Source of the DNA: Methylococcaceae bacterium TMED69
Lineage (GTDB): Bacteria; Pseudomonadota; Gammaproteobacteria; Ga0077536
Length of the DNA: 50,364 nucleotides
Direction of reading: 5' to 3'
Assembly: GCA_002170535.1 (NCBI GenBank)
Contig: NHDW01000005.1
Span: 1 to 50,364, forward strand
Positions 7,827 through 17,300 of the stretch are shown piece by piece. The first letter of the stretch is position 1. Each line of letters begins with the position of its first letter. The notes beneath the pieces were generated by a model, which was given only the letters and a program-made list of their open reading frames with translations, was not told the origin of the DNA and did no database searches. The translations under genes were made by a program, and so were the position numbers.

Positions 7827-8426
7827 TTACTGAACGCGACCAGATGCTAATTTCTCTAAATACCTTGCAATCAGATCAATTTCCAAATTAACCGAATTAG
7901 ACTCTTCTAGATACCTAAGAGTAGTAACCTCAAGAGTGTGAGGTATTAATAATAATTCAAAAAAACTTTCATAAGTAGCATTTACAGTTAGACTAACACC
8001 GTCTATGCAAACGGAACCTTTTTTTGCAATATATTTCATCAGTTCAAGCGGCGGCTGAATTTGAAACAACACATATTCCGACAAGTCTTTTTTTTTGATT
8101 ACTTTAGCCTTATCGTCTACATGACCTGTCACTAAATGACCACCAAACCTATCGTCTACCTTCATTGATTTTTCTAAGTTAACAAATCCTCCCTCTATTT
8201 TTTCTCCTATTGTTGTCTGATTGAGGGTTTCAATTGAAACATCTACAGAAAATCCGCTTAAATTTTTGCTTATAACAGTCAAACAAGCGCCTGAAACAGA
8301 TATAGAGTCCCCTACCTTGATATCGTCTGTTCCAAAATTTGGACACGTAATCCTTAGCTTTACTGACTCATTTAGATCTAATTTTTCTGTTATTTGCCCA
8401 ACACCACTAACGATTCCTGTAAACAA
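7827..8426 (-). CDS. ribE: riboflavin synthase, alpha subunit
   Basis: 199 residues. The conserved start MFTGIV requires a TTG initiation codon at 8426; AGAGGA lies 7 bases upstream and supports it. The enzyme dismutates two lumazines to riboflavin. Two lumazine-binding repeats are visible: residues about 1-90 with GDSISVSGACLTV, and 95-190 with GGHLVTGHVD, GSVCIDGVSLTVN and IPHTLEVTTL. Length is usual. It sits between ribD and ribBX in the rib operon. I see no FMN riboswitch fold upstream. Confidence 0.96.
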   Translation of the reverse strand: MFTGIVSGVGQITEKLDLNESVKLRITCPNFGTDDIKVGDSISVSGACLTVISKNLSGFSVDVSIETLNQTTIGEKIEGGFVNLEKSMKVDDRFGGHLVTGHVDDKAKVIKKKDLSEYVLFQIQPPLELMKYIAKKGSVCIDGVSLTVNATYESFFELLLIPHTLEVTTLRYLEESNSVNLEIDLIARYLEKLASGRVQ

Positions 8427-8437
8427 AGTTTTATCCT

Positions 8438-9538
8438 CTATAGTCTTTTATATGTGAGACGGGCATCTTGCCCAAAAAAAGCTGAATCGATTAATTCGAG
8501 TTCAGTCACTTGTTTCAAGTATTGAGGGGAATTAACTTCAATTGCTGAACGGGCATCTTTCCCCATAATTTTTGGCGCGACGTAAAGCACAAGCTCATCC
8601 CAAAATGTCGTAGACAATATATTAGATGTAAGGAAACTCCCGGCCTCAACAAGAACCTGATTTACCTGCATCTTATTTATTTTATGGAAAACACTAGAAA
8701 GATCAACACGATTGTCTCGTGAGGACAATACCTCTACTTCACATCCCATTTTCTCAAACGTTTCTATCAAAGTGTTATTTTGCGAACATGTAAACAAAGA
8801 AGTATTGTTACCATCGGTAATTACTTTTGCATTTTTATCGATACTGAGTCGAGAATCTAACACAACTCTTCTTGGTTGCCTACCTTTCATTTGAATCCCA
8901 GGATGCCGTACATTTAAGGATGGGTCATCTTTAAGAACCGTCCCCACACCTGTTAAGATCACACATGATTCAGCCCTTAGAAATTGAACATCCTCTCTAG
9001 ACTCGTGATTTGTAATCCATTTACTTTCTCCGCTCATCATCGACGAACGGGCGTCAAGACTCATACCAATTTTTATTTTAACTAACGGTCTATTATTTCT
9101 TACTTTAAACAAGTAACTTTTATAAAATTTTTCGGCATAGCTAGTTTCAACGTCTAACAATACATCGATTCCTGCTTTTCTTAAACACCTTGCACCCTCA
9201 CCCTCCACATTAGGATTAGGATCTCCAATCGCAGCTATTACAGCCTTCACTTTAGATGCTATTAGTGCTTTGGTACACGGTCCAGTTTTACCATAATGAT
9301 TACAAGGCTCCAAGGTGACATAACAATATCCTCCCTCAGCCTTATCACCTGCTTTTTTTAATGCTACGATTTCAGCATGATCAGTTCCATGTCTCGCATG
9401 GAACCCCCTAGCAATGATATTTCCATCTTTAACGATAACACAGCCAACTGAGGGATTTGGAGCTGCAGAAAAAATCCCTTTTTGTGCCTCTTTAAAAGCT
9501 GCTTCCATATAACCTTTATGGGTTTCGTTATATTTCAA
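8438..9538 (-). CDS. ribD: bifunctional diaminohydroxyphosphoribosylaminopyrimidine deaminase / 5-amino-6-(5-phosphoribosylamino)uracil reductase
   Basis: 366 residues. Catalyses the second and third steps of riboflavin synthesis. The deaminase domain (1-145) has the zinc site HAE near residue 49 and EPCNHYGKTGPC near 78, plus NPSVGCVIV. The reductase domain (about 146-366) shows IGMSLDARSS, GVGTVLKDDPSLNVR, PRRVVLDS and VEAGSFLTSN, where many homologues have VEGGS. The start is a TTG at 9538, kept because homologues conserve residues ahead of the YMEAA helix; an ATG at 9508 with AAAGG just upstream is the alternative. It follows nrdR by 12 bases. Confidence 0.95.
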   Translation of the reverse strand: MKYNETHKGYMEAAFKEAQKGIFSAAPNPSVGCVIVKDGNIIARGFHARHGTDHAEIVALKKAGDKAEGGYCYVTLEPCNHYGKTGPCTKALIASKVKAVIAAIGDPNPNVEGEGARCLRKAGIDVLLDVETSYAEKFYKSYLFKVRNNRPLVKIKIGMSLDARSSMMSGESKWITNHESREDVQFLRAESCVILTGVGTVLKDDPSLNVRHPGIQMKGRQPRRVVLDSRLSIDKNAKVITDGNNTSLFTCSQNNTLIETFEKMGCEVEVLSSRDNRVDLSSVFHKINKMQVNQVLVEAGSFLTSNILSTTFWDELVLYVAPKIMGKDARSAIEVNSPQYLKQVTELELIDSAFFGQDARLTYKRL

Positions 9539-9550
9539 ATTAGAAAAGCC

Positions 9551-10045
9551 TCATCTTTTAAGTAATTCAAGCTGCGAACCATCCAATTCATTTAAGTCAT
9601 CCTCTAACATCTTCACCTCGTCTAAAAAAGATTTAACATCTTCAAAACTTCGATATACTGAAGCAAAGCGAACATAAGCAACACGATCTAAGACTCTCAA
9701 AGAAGCCATTACGAGTCGTCCGATGTCTCTAGATTTAATTTCCTTTTCTCCTCCTTGCCTAAGTGAAGTTTTTATCTTCTCAATCTGATCCTCTATTTTA
9801 TTCGTGTCAATTGACCTTTTTTCTAAGGCTTTTAAAAAACTAGAGCGCAATTTATCCTCTTGAAAAGATTCTCTTCTGCCATCATTTTTTACTACTCTTG
9901 GGAGAATCAAATGGGCACTTTCATAGGTTGTAAAACGCGTGCTGCATTCCAAACACTCCCTGCGACGTCGAATCTGATCTCCGCTTGATTGTAATCGGGA
10001 ATCAACCACCCTGGTGTCTTCAAAAAAGCAAAAAGGACAACGCAT
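9551..10045 (-). CDS. nrdR: transcriptional repressor NrdR
   Basis: 164 residues, ATG 10045. A zinc-ribbon/ATP-cone repressor of ribonucleotide reductase genes. The N-terminal zinc ribbon has MRCPFC (Cys3, Cys6) and CLECSTRFTTYE (Cys31, Cys34 spacing). The ATP-cone follows with LPRVVKNDGRRESF from about residue 48 to 140. It lies 12 bases after glyA and before ribD, the typical gammaproteobacterial order. No nrd gene is in the window, so its targets are elsewhere. Confidence 0.97.
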   Translation of the reverse strand: MRCPFCFFEDTRVVDSRLQSSGDQIRRRRECLECSTRFTTYESAHLILPRVVKNDGRRESFQEDKLRSSFLKALEKRSIDTNKIEDQIEKIKTSLRQGGEKEIKSRDIGRLVMASLRVLDRVAYVRFASVYRSFEDVKSFLDEVKMLEDDLNELDGSQLELLKR

Positions 10046-10057
10046 TAATACATACCG

Positions 10058-11347
10058 TCAACCAGATATTGCAACCTGAACGTTTGGAGTATTATTCGAG
10101 TAGACGGGAAAATCATCGCACAAGCGTATCACCTTCTGTTTAACGTCACTTATTTTACTTGCACTACATCCACTTTCCAAAATATCACATATCCAATTGC
10201 TCACCTTGACCGCCTCTGCTTCTTTAAATCCTCGCGTCGTGATTGCTGGTGTACCAATCCTTATCCCACTAGTGACGAAAGGAGACTGTTTATCATTAGG
10301 AACAGAATTTTTATTCACTGTTATGTTTGCTTTGCCCAATGCTTCTTCAGCTAATTTACCTGTAACATGTTTCCCGGATAAGTCTAGTAACATTAAATGA
10401 TTATCCGTACCACCAGAGACGACATCGTATGATCTATCAAGAAAGACACTAGCCATTGACTTCGCATTTAATAAGACTTGCTTCTGATAATCGGCAAATT
10501 TCTCATCAAGTGCCTCTTGAAAGGCTATGGCTTTTGCGCCAACAACATGCATGAGAGGACCTCCCTGTGAACCCGGAAAAACAGCAGAATTTAATTTTTT
10601 ATACAATTCTTCATTGTTTGACATAATTATCCCCGACCTAGGTCCTCTTAACGTTTTATGCGTTGTAGTCGTGACAACATCGGCAAAATCAACTGGAGAC
10701 GGATAAAAGCCTGCTGCTACTAGTCCAGCGACATGAGCAATGTCAGCAAGCAAAAACGCCCCCACTCGACTCGATATGTCTTTTAATTTTTCCCATTCAA
10801 TAAATCTTGAATATGCCGAAAAACCGCCGATTATAATTTTTGGGTTATGCTTGACTGCTAAAGAATTTAGTTTGTCATAATCTATTAAACCTGTTTTATG
10901 ATCAACCCCATAGGTTATTGATTGATATATTTTTCCAGAAAAATTCACAGGCGATCCATGAGTTAAATGCCCTCCGTCGGACAACCCCATACCTAACATA
11001 GTTTCACCTGGCTTTAACAAAGCCAGAAACACTGCCGCATTTGCCTGAGAGCCAGAATGAGGCTGAACGTTTACATAGTCAACTTTAAAAAGTCTTTTAG
11101 CTCTTTCTATGGCTAGCCTTTCAATTTCATCAACATGCTCGCAGCCTCCATAATACCTTTTGCCAGGATATCCTTCGGCATATTTGTTAGTTAAGAGCGT
11201 ACCACAAGCTTCCATAACAGCTGAACTTGCATAGTTTTCCGATGCTATTAGCTCAATATGTTCCTCTTGTCTGGCAACCTCTGCCGAAAGTAACTTATAA
11301 AATTCAGGATCTTGGTGCTCGATTGATGAATCAAAGTTTTTTTTCAT
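10058..11347 (-). CDS. glyA: serine hydroxymethyltransferase
   Basis: 429 residues, ATG 11347. A PLP enzyme interconverting serine and glycine with tetrahydrofolate, the main one-carbon source. Visible marks: ENYAS near residue 38, [15 protein letters not shown] (54-68), [14 protein letters not shown] (200-213) and the PLP lysine in [14 protein letters not shown] (Lys231). Length is normal, with a slightly extended C-terminus. It heads the minus-strand run glyA-nrdR-rib-nusB-thiL. The 224-base gap upstream, shared with a divergent ATPase gene, must hold its promoter. Confidence 0.97.
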   Translation of the reverse strand: MKKNFDSSIEHQDPEFYKLLSAEVARQEEHIELIASENYASSAVMEACGTLLTNKYAEGYPGKRYYGGCEHVDEIERLAIERAKRLFKVDYVNVQPHSGSQANAAVFLALLKPGETMLGMGLSDGGHLTHGSPVNFSGKIYQSITYGVDHKTGLIDYDKLNSLAVKHNPKIIIGGFSAYSRFIEWEKLKDISSRVGAFLLADIAHVAGLVAAGFYPSPVDFADVVTTTTHKTLRGPRSGIIMSNNEELYKKLNSAVFPGSQGGPLMHVVGAKAIAFQEALDEKFADYQKQVLLNAKSMASVFLDRSYDVVSGGTDNHLMLLDLSGKHVTGKLAEEALGKANITVNKNSVPNDKQSPFVTSGIRIGTPAITTRGFKEAEAVKVSNWICDILESGCSASKISDVKQKVIRLCDDFPVYSNNTPNVQVAISG

Positions 11348-11411
11348 GATTTAGCCTGTTTTAAAATATAGATTATGTTTTATGATATGTTAGGAACATT
11401 ATTTATCCCTG

Positions 11412-11440
11412 TTTAAAAAATTATCGGCTTATATTGTAAA
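11412..11440 (-). promoter_or_regulatory. candidate sigma70-like promoter for glyA
   Basis: Read on the minus strand, TTTACA (11440-11435) and TTTAAA (11417-11412) are 17 bases apart, upstream of glyA. The -35 matches 5 of 6 and the -10 only 4 of 6 consensus bases, in an AT-rich gap where such matches arise easily. Low confidence. Confidence 0.25.
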
Positions 11441-11485
11441 CTAATTTATCGCAGGTCGCACATGATAGGTTTTATTACCCATAGC

Positions 11486-11516
11486 TTGACAAAACTCTGT
11501 ATAATAGACTTATATT
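11486..11516 (+). promoter_or_regulatory. candidate sigma70 promoter for the ATPase-hpt-MTIP operon
   Basis: A perfect TTGACA lies at 11486-11491. TATATT at 11511-11516 follows with a long 19-base spacer. A perfect TATAAT at 11500-11505 is also present but only 8 bases from the TTGACA, so those two cannot pair. The site is 55-85 bases ahead of the ATPase ATG at 11572. The exact boxes are uncertain. Confidence 0.35.
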
Positions 11517-11571
11517 TTACTGCTGTTGAGGCCATAAGAATCTAAGTCATTAAACTCGATATTAATGAAAC

Positions 11572-12450
11572 ATGAAAACACGAGACCTAATTGAAAAAGC
11601 AGAGAGGATTCTAGAAAAAATTGATAATATTTTAAATATTTATCATCATGACGAAAAACTGGTAGAAAGTTCAATTGCCTGGGTATGGAATAATTCGGGA
11701 AATCGCGGCTTTTTAGAAGCAATAGACTACTCAAAAAAAGATAAATTAGAAGAGCTCTACCACATAGATAGGCAGAAAAATCTACTGAAACGGAACACCT
11801 TACAGTTTCTCTCGGGCTATCCAGCGAATAATGCCCTGCTCTGGGGACCTCGTGGTACTGGCAAATCATCTTTAATCAGAGCGTTATTGAACGAATATTC
11901 AGAAAAGGGACTTAAAATGATAGAAGTCCAGCCAAAAGATATGGCGGATATTCCTTATATAATGAAGAAACTTACCAATATTGAGGGAAAGTTTATAATA
12001 TTTTGCGATGACCTAACTTTTGAAAGTGGTGATACCAATTATAAAATTCTTAAAACTATTTTAGACGGTTCCCTTAGAACAACAAAACGGTTTATTGTTT
12101 ACGCTACTTCCAATAGAAGACACCTTGTTCCAGAGAATATTGAAGAAAACCAAAAAGCACAAATTATTAACCAGGAAGTTCACTTCAGTGAGACAACCGA
12201 AGAAAAAATATCGCTTTCGGAACGCTTTGGAATTTGGCTGTCCTTCCATCCTTTCTCACAAAATGACTACATAACAATCGTACTTCACCATCTAGAAAAT
12301 TTGTCACAAGAGACGTTAACCTCAAATCAATTGGATGAAATAAAAACCTGTGCACTGCAGTGGGCTTTAGAGCGAGGCTCAAGAAGCGGACGTGTTGCAC
12401 ATCAATTTGTTCTCGATTGGTTAGGAAAAAAAAGTTTAAAAAATGATTGA
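11572..12450 (+). CDS. DUF815-family AAA+ ATPase
   Basis: 292 residues, ATG 11572. A single P-loop ATPase: Walker A GPRGTGKSS (92-100), Walker B FIIFCDDLTFE (141-151), sensor-like YATSNRRHL near residue 178, and a C-terminal helical lid with SGRVAHQFVLDWL. The core LLWGPRGTGKSS...ATSNRRHL matches the DUF815 (PF05673) predicted ATPases found widely in proteobacteria, whose cellular role is not established. The N-terminal 80 residues are helical. Its stop overlaps the hpt start by 8 bases, placing it first in a three-gene operon with hypoxanthine and methylthioinosine salvage enzymes. Any functional link to purine salvage is inference. Confidence 0.85.
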   Translation: MKTRDLIEKAERILEKIDNILNIYHHDEKLVESSIAWVWNNSGNRGFLEAIDYSKKDKLEELYHIDRQKNLLKRNTLQFLSGYPANNALLWGPRGTGKSSLIRALLNEYSEKGLKMIEVQPKDMADIPYIMKKLTNIEGKFIIFCDDLTFESGDTNYKILKTILDGSLRTTKRFIVYATSNRRHLVPENIEENQKAQIINQEVHFSETTEEKISLSERFGIWLSFHPFSQNDYITIVLHHLENLSQETLTSNQLDEIKTCALQWALERGSRSGRVAHQFVLDWLGKKSLKND

Positions 12451-13018
12451 TTCAGGGCAGATGATCCCAGAAGAACTTATGGCTGTATCCAAATGTTTAA
12501 TAAAACAAAATGAACTTGAAAAACTCATAAAAATTATGGCGAAGGAAATTGAGGTAAAGTTAGGAAATTCAAACTTGATAATTGTGACAATCATGAATGG
12601 GGGTCTTATTCCCACTGGAATATTTTTGAAGTATTTCCAACCAGCCTGTCAATTAGATTACATTCATCTTACACGATATGGAAATCAGACAACAGGCGGA
12701 AGAATTAAGTGGCATAGAAGACCTCAAAACATAATTTACAATAGAAACATTCTGTTGATTGATGATATTTTAGATCAAGGAGTTACACTCGAGACCGCAG
12801 TAAACGAGTGCTATAATCAAGGGGCTAAATCAGTCCACACTGCTGTAATGGTGAAAAAAGATATCACTCATCGCCAAGGGTTTCAAAAATCTGATTTTTT
12901 TGCACTTGAGCTTCCAGATGAGTATCTTTTTGGCTCGGGTCTAGACTACAAAGGGTATTTTCGAAATCTAGATGGCATTTACTCTTTAACAAGGAATCAA
13001 GGACTAACTGAACCATGA
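12443..13018 (+). CDS. hpt: hypoxanthine (guanine) phosphoribosyltransferase
   Basis: 191 residues, ATG 12443, overlapping the ATPase gene by 8 bases. Converts hypoxanthine (and probably guanine) plus PRPP to IMP/GMP. The PRPP-binding loop reads LLIDDILDQGVTL (104-116); MNGGLIPTG (51-59) is the flexible-loop/pyrophosphate region; and FGSGLDYKGYFRN near the C-terminus matches the Pseudomonas-type Hpt that ends in a DYKGYWRN motif. The next gene, a methylthioinosine phosphorylase, overlaps in an ATGA. That enzyme releases hypoxanthine, so the pair could work in series. Confidence 0.9.
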   Translation: MIDSGQMIPEELMAVSKCLIKQNELEKLIKIMAKEIEVKLGNSNLIIVTIMNGGLIPTGIFLKYFQPACQLDYIHLTRYGNQTTGGRIKWHRRPQNIIYNRNILLIDDILDQGVTLETAVNECYNQGAKSVHTAVMVKKDITHRQGFQKSDFFALELPDEYLFGSGLDYKGYFRNLDGIYSLTRNQGLTEP

Positions 13019-13752
13019 TTGGCTTCATTGGAGGAAGTGGTTTTGAAAATTTCTTGGACGGAAAATCTGTGGGAAAGTTCGATATTACAACAGAATGGGG
13101 AAAACCCTCGCAGGCAATTAAAAAATTTTCCCTAGACAATCAAGAATTTCTATTCCTGCAACGACACGGCGATGGCAAAATTCCCCCTCATAAAATAAAT
13201 TATCAAGCCAATATTAAAGCATTTCATGACCTTGGCGTAAAAAAAATATTAGCTAGCGCAGCTGTAGGCGGAATAACAATCGAAACCGGTACCGTCGTTA
13301 TCCCCGACCAAATAATAGACTATACATATAACAGGCCACAAACATTTTTTGAGAACGTTAAGATTGTGAAACATATAGAATTTTCACAACCGTATAATCA
13401 TGGTCTAAGATTCAAGCTACTTAAAGCATGCGAAGATTTAAAATTGAATGTAAAAAATAAAGGAGTCCATGGAATAACTCAAGGGCCACGCCTCGAGACA
13501 AGTGCTGAAATTAGAAGATTAAAAAACGATGGATGCGATATAGTTGGAATGACGGGAATGCCAGAAACATGTCTAGCCGCAGAATTAGATATTGAGTATG
13601 CTTGCATCGCGCATGTTGTCAATCCTGCGGCTGGAATTACGGGGGAATCAATCTCAATAAAGTGTATGGAAAATGAAATCAAACAGAGCGCCCACAATTC
13701 TTTCAAAATATTAGCTCAATTTCTTTTAAATGAACAGCTAATCAATCGGTGA
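13015..13752 (+). CDS. S-methyl-5'-thioinosine phosphorylase (MTAP/PNP family)
   Basis: 245 residues, ATG 13015. A purine nucleoside phosphorylase-family enzyme. Motifs: IGGSGFENF at the N-terminus (phosphate loop), FLQRHGDGKIPPHKINYQANI (phosphate and ribose region), GVHGITQGPRLETSAEI, GMTGMPE, and VVNPAAG near residue 203. Adenine-specific MTAPs carry aspartates in the last region; Asn-Pro-Ala-Ala-Gly is the pattern of the Pseudomonas aeruginosa methylthioinosine phosphorylase that prefers 6-oxopurines. With mtaD and mtnA in the same window, a methylthioinosine substrate is the best call. The 3' end overlaps convergent csiV by 15 bases. Confidence 0.88.
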   Translation: MIGFIGGSGFENFLDGKSVGKFDITTEWGKPSQAIKKFSLDNQEFLFLQRHGDGKIPPHKINYQANIKAFHDLGVKKILASAAVGGITIETGTVVIPDQIIDYTYNRPQTFFENVKIVKHIEFSQPYNHGLRFKLLKACEDLKLNVKNKGVHGITQGPRLETSAEIRRLKNDGCDIVGMTGMPETCLAAELDIEYACIAHVVNPAAGITGESISIKCMENEIKQSAHNSFKILAQFLLNEQLINR

Positions 13753-14373
13753 TATTAAAGCCACTATACCGAATAAAGGATGGTCAAAATAATTTAATTC
13801 ATTCAATTTAATTCGTCGTTTTTCCTTTAATTGTACAACCCCAAACTCCTCATGATCATAAATAAAATCCAATTCCAAAAACATCAACCGATCGATTTCT
13901 AATTTAACCGCTCCTTGTAGCTTCCTCATATTTAAGAGATTTACATTTTTTTTAAAATAATTTTTATTTAACTCTATCTTACCAAAGTATCTAGGCTTGC
14001 TTGCAATGTAGACTTCTTGAGAATTATTTCTGGGATGATTCCATGCTATCGAAACAATTTGTGTAAATCTATCTAATTCCTGAAACTGTTCACCTAAATC
14101 TAAGCGTTTGGTTACATCTGGCAGTGTTTTAAAAAGCGGATATTTAGAGCCTGTTTGCTCCTCGTTTATACTGATGTTATTTTCTACCTCGTCTAGCACT
14201 TTAGTTTTTCTAAAATCAGGTAAAGATGTAGGTTCCGCATAACTTTCTGTATGAATCAAAGAGGGCATATTGTTTCTAAAGATTTCTAATTCGACTTGAT
14301 AAACCCTAGCATAACTAGCCAACGAGCAAATTGATAAAATTATAAAAACAAGTAAAAACTTAGGTTTTGCCAT
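13738..14373 (-). CDS. csiV: CsiV family periplasmic protein
   Basis: 211 residues from ATG 14373, chosen because it gives a signal peptide (MAKPKFLLVFIILSICSLASYA) and has GGGAAAG-like purines just upstream; the longer frame adds 21 residues overlapping mfd. The C-terminal part, with a basic stretch followed by LNYFDHPLFGIVALISP, is typical of CsiV (PF10972), described in Vibrio cholerae as a partner affecting CsrA signalling. Homologues are commonly next to mfd. The start overlaps the mfd end by 14 bases, and the 3' end overlaps the phosphorylase gene by 15 bases. Function here is unproven. Confidence 0.78.
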   Translation of the reverse strand: MAKPKFLLVFIILSICSLASYARVYQVELEIFRNNMPSLIHTESYAEPTSLPDFRKTKVLDEVENNISINEEQTGSKYPLFKTLPDVTKRLDLGEQFQELDRFTQIVSIAWNHPRNNSQEVYIASKPRYFGKIELNKNYFKKNVNLLNMRKLQGAVKLEIDRLMFLELDFIYDHEEFGVVQLKEKRRIKLNELNYFDHPLFGIVALISPID

Positions 14374-17300
14374 TACTTTCCCAAAGTTTATCATATAAAA
14401 AATTAAGCTGGCCAAATATCGTTTCTGGATTATCAAAATCTTTATTTATACGCAACGTTTGAGAGTTTTTTAAACTATAGAAAGTATTATTTGTTATCAA
14501 ATCCATCATATTATTTAATGATACATGATTATCTTTATCAAACTCCAACCAACCACTCCTGTTATTGATTTCAACTTTTTTAACACCTAACTCAGTTAAT
14601 CGATTTTTTATTTTAGTCAAATCGATTAAATTTTGCACTGGTTGGGGATAATTTCCGAATCTATCTAGTATCTCTTCTTCAATTAAATCTATTTCGTTGT
14701 CATTTTTTGTGGCGGCTAACCTTTTATAAAGGGACAAACGCTCATGGACATCGGGCAAGTAGTTTTCAGGTAAGAGAGCTGTCACTTTTAAATTAATTTC
14801 AATTTCTTTTTTTTCAAAACTATCATTTAAGTGACCCCCAGACCTTAAAGTCTTTAATGTTTTCAACAACAGATCGTTAAACATTGAAAATCCCATTTGA
14901 TGAATTTCGCCACTTTGATCTTCGCCAAGCACTTCGCCTGCACCTCGAATCTCTAGATCATTGCTAGCTAACAAAAATCCCATTCCCAACTCGTTTAAAG
15001 ACTCTATTGCCTCAACTCGTTTTAGAGACTCTGCCGATAATAGCTCGCGATTAGGAATAAACATATAAGCATGTGCTGAGCGATTGGAACGTCCCACTCG
15101 ACCTCTTAGTTGGTAAAGCTGGGCAAGGCCCAGCTTGTCTGCCCTATTTATAATAATTGTATTAGTCCGAGGGTTATCAATTCCAGATTCAACAATCGTA
15201 GTCGCAAGAAGAACGTCTACGTCACCGCGGAAGAATTCCGTCATTACATTGCTGAGACTAATTTTATCAAGTTGACCATGGACGATTTTAATAGATACGT
15301 CAGGCAAGATTCTTTTTATTTTATCCTCTATTTGATGTATTGTTTTTACTTCATTATGAATAAAGTATACTTGGCCACCACGAGTAATCTCCCTAGTTAT
15401 AGCCTCCTTAATTATCTCATCAGACCATTCTAGTACGCTGGTATTAATGGGATTCCTATTTTCAGGCGGTGTCGCCATTATAGATAGTTCCTTCATTCCT
15501 GACAGAGACATATGGAGCGTACGGGGAATAGGAGTTGCGGTCATTGATAAAATATTAACATCACCACGTAATTTTTTTATCTTTTCTTTTTGCATTACAC
15601 CAAATCTATGCTCTTCATCAACAATTAGAAGACCTAAATTTTTAAACCTAACTGAGTCAGAAAGTAATTTATGTGTCCCAATCACAATGTCTGCCATTCC
15701 ACTTTGGATATCAGAAATTGTATCGGAAATTTTTTTCTTCTCAATGGAGCGAGAAAGTGCTGCTATTTGAATGGCAGTGCCAGAGAAGCGGTCAACTAAT
15801 GTTTCAAAATGCTGTTGGACAAGAATCGTAGTGGGGGCTAGGAATGCCACCTGATCTCCAGAGTTTGCCACTGCAAATGCCGCTCGCATAGCCACTTCGG
15901 TTTTTCCAAAACCAACATCTCCACAAAGAAGTCTATCCATGGGCTGTGTAGAGTTTAAATCTTTAAGAACTTGATCAATCGCTTGCTTTTGATCTGGTGT
16001 CTCATCAAAATAAAAACGTTGGCAGAATGTCGTATACGCATCGTCCCTAGCAAAATACCTTTTACATTTGTTTTCTGACCTTCTCGCAAGAATTTCCAAT
16101 ATCTCCGTAGCAGTATCAGTTGCTTTTTGTTTTGCTCTTTTTTTAACTTTATCCCATTGACCAGAACCTAATTTATGAAGTGGCGCACTATCCGGGCTGG
16201 CTCCGGTATACCTTTCAACAAGGCTCATATTTCTCACAGGAATATAAAGTTTATCCTCATCCGCGTATCCAATTTCTAAGTACTCATTGTCAACTCCGTC
16301 AGTGGCCAAAATTGTTAGTCCTTTGAACCGACCAACACCATATTGTCGATGAACAACCGGTGAGTCTATATCCCAAGACGTTAATTTATTGACAACTTCC
16401 TCAAACGTTTTTGTTAAAGGGGACTTAGACTTTTTTCTAGTTTTCAGACTTTCACTTTTAGTCCTTCCTTTAAAAACATGAACAACAAAACTTCCATCTT
16501 TTGCATAAAACCCGCTGCTGAGAGAACCAAACATGAAGCATATCTGCTCAGTTGCATCAACGAAATCAGCCCAGTTAGATACCTGAATACATCTTTGACC
16601 TAGTCTTTTAAAACTAGCTAATCCTATGTCTAGTTTATCCTCTGGTATAACAATAAGTATTTTTTTAAATTTTTTTACTGACGAGTTGATTGCAAATAAT
16701 AAAGTTTTATCAAAATCAATACTTATTGGTAGTGTCAAATTTTTTTTATAAACGTTAGCTGTTAGATTATTTGAAGCATGATGTTTAGAGGAAAACAAAA
16801 ATTCACAGTTATTTTGTTTGCTAAGTCTTTTTATTTCATCCACGCCAGCATAAAGACAGTTAGGGTCTAAAATAGGCCTTTCCCCTAACTGGCTCAAAAG
16901 ATGATAACGTTCTTTAACCATCAAGAAAAAGGAATTTTCAATATCATCTAAATTATTATCAAATATATAAACAGTATTATTGGGCAGATAATCACATATT
17001 AAATCAGTTCGTTCAAAGAAAAGCGGCATATAACATTCCAGTCCAGACGGTCGAACTAAGTTCTGCACTTGTTCTAGAACACCACCATCATTCGCATTTT
17101 CTTGGAACGAAAGTCTAAAATTTTTTTGAAACCTTCTTAACGAGTCTTGATTAAATCTTATTTCGTTGATTGGATCGATTAAAATACTATCCAGCGTCCC
17201 AGTTGATCTCTGATTGGAAGGATCAAACGTCCGTATGCTCTCAACAGTATCTCCAAAATAATCCAGTCTAACGGGTTCAGTTGAACTAAACGGAAAAACA

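Noticed and set aside
7811-9550. Possible FMN riboswitch near the riboflavin genes
   Set aside because: All rib genes are separated by 16 bases or fewer and no leader of riboswitch size exists; the only long leader is ahead of glyA and shows no such fold by eye.
11486-11505. TTGACA and TATAAT close together as one promoter
   Set aside because: The two boxes are only 8 bases apart, far short of the 16-18 needed, so they cannot form one sigma70 promoter; a TATATT further on was listed instead with low confidence.
11510-11869. Minus-strand frame of 119 residues over the ATPase start
   Set aside because: It is antisense to the DUF815 coding region including the Walker A, with no recognised motif.
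15110-15770. Two plus-strand frames of 107 residues inside mfd
   Set aside because: Both are antisense to the conserved helicase core of mfd and have no recognisable domain or ribosome site.
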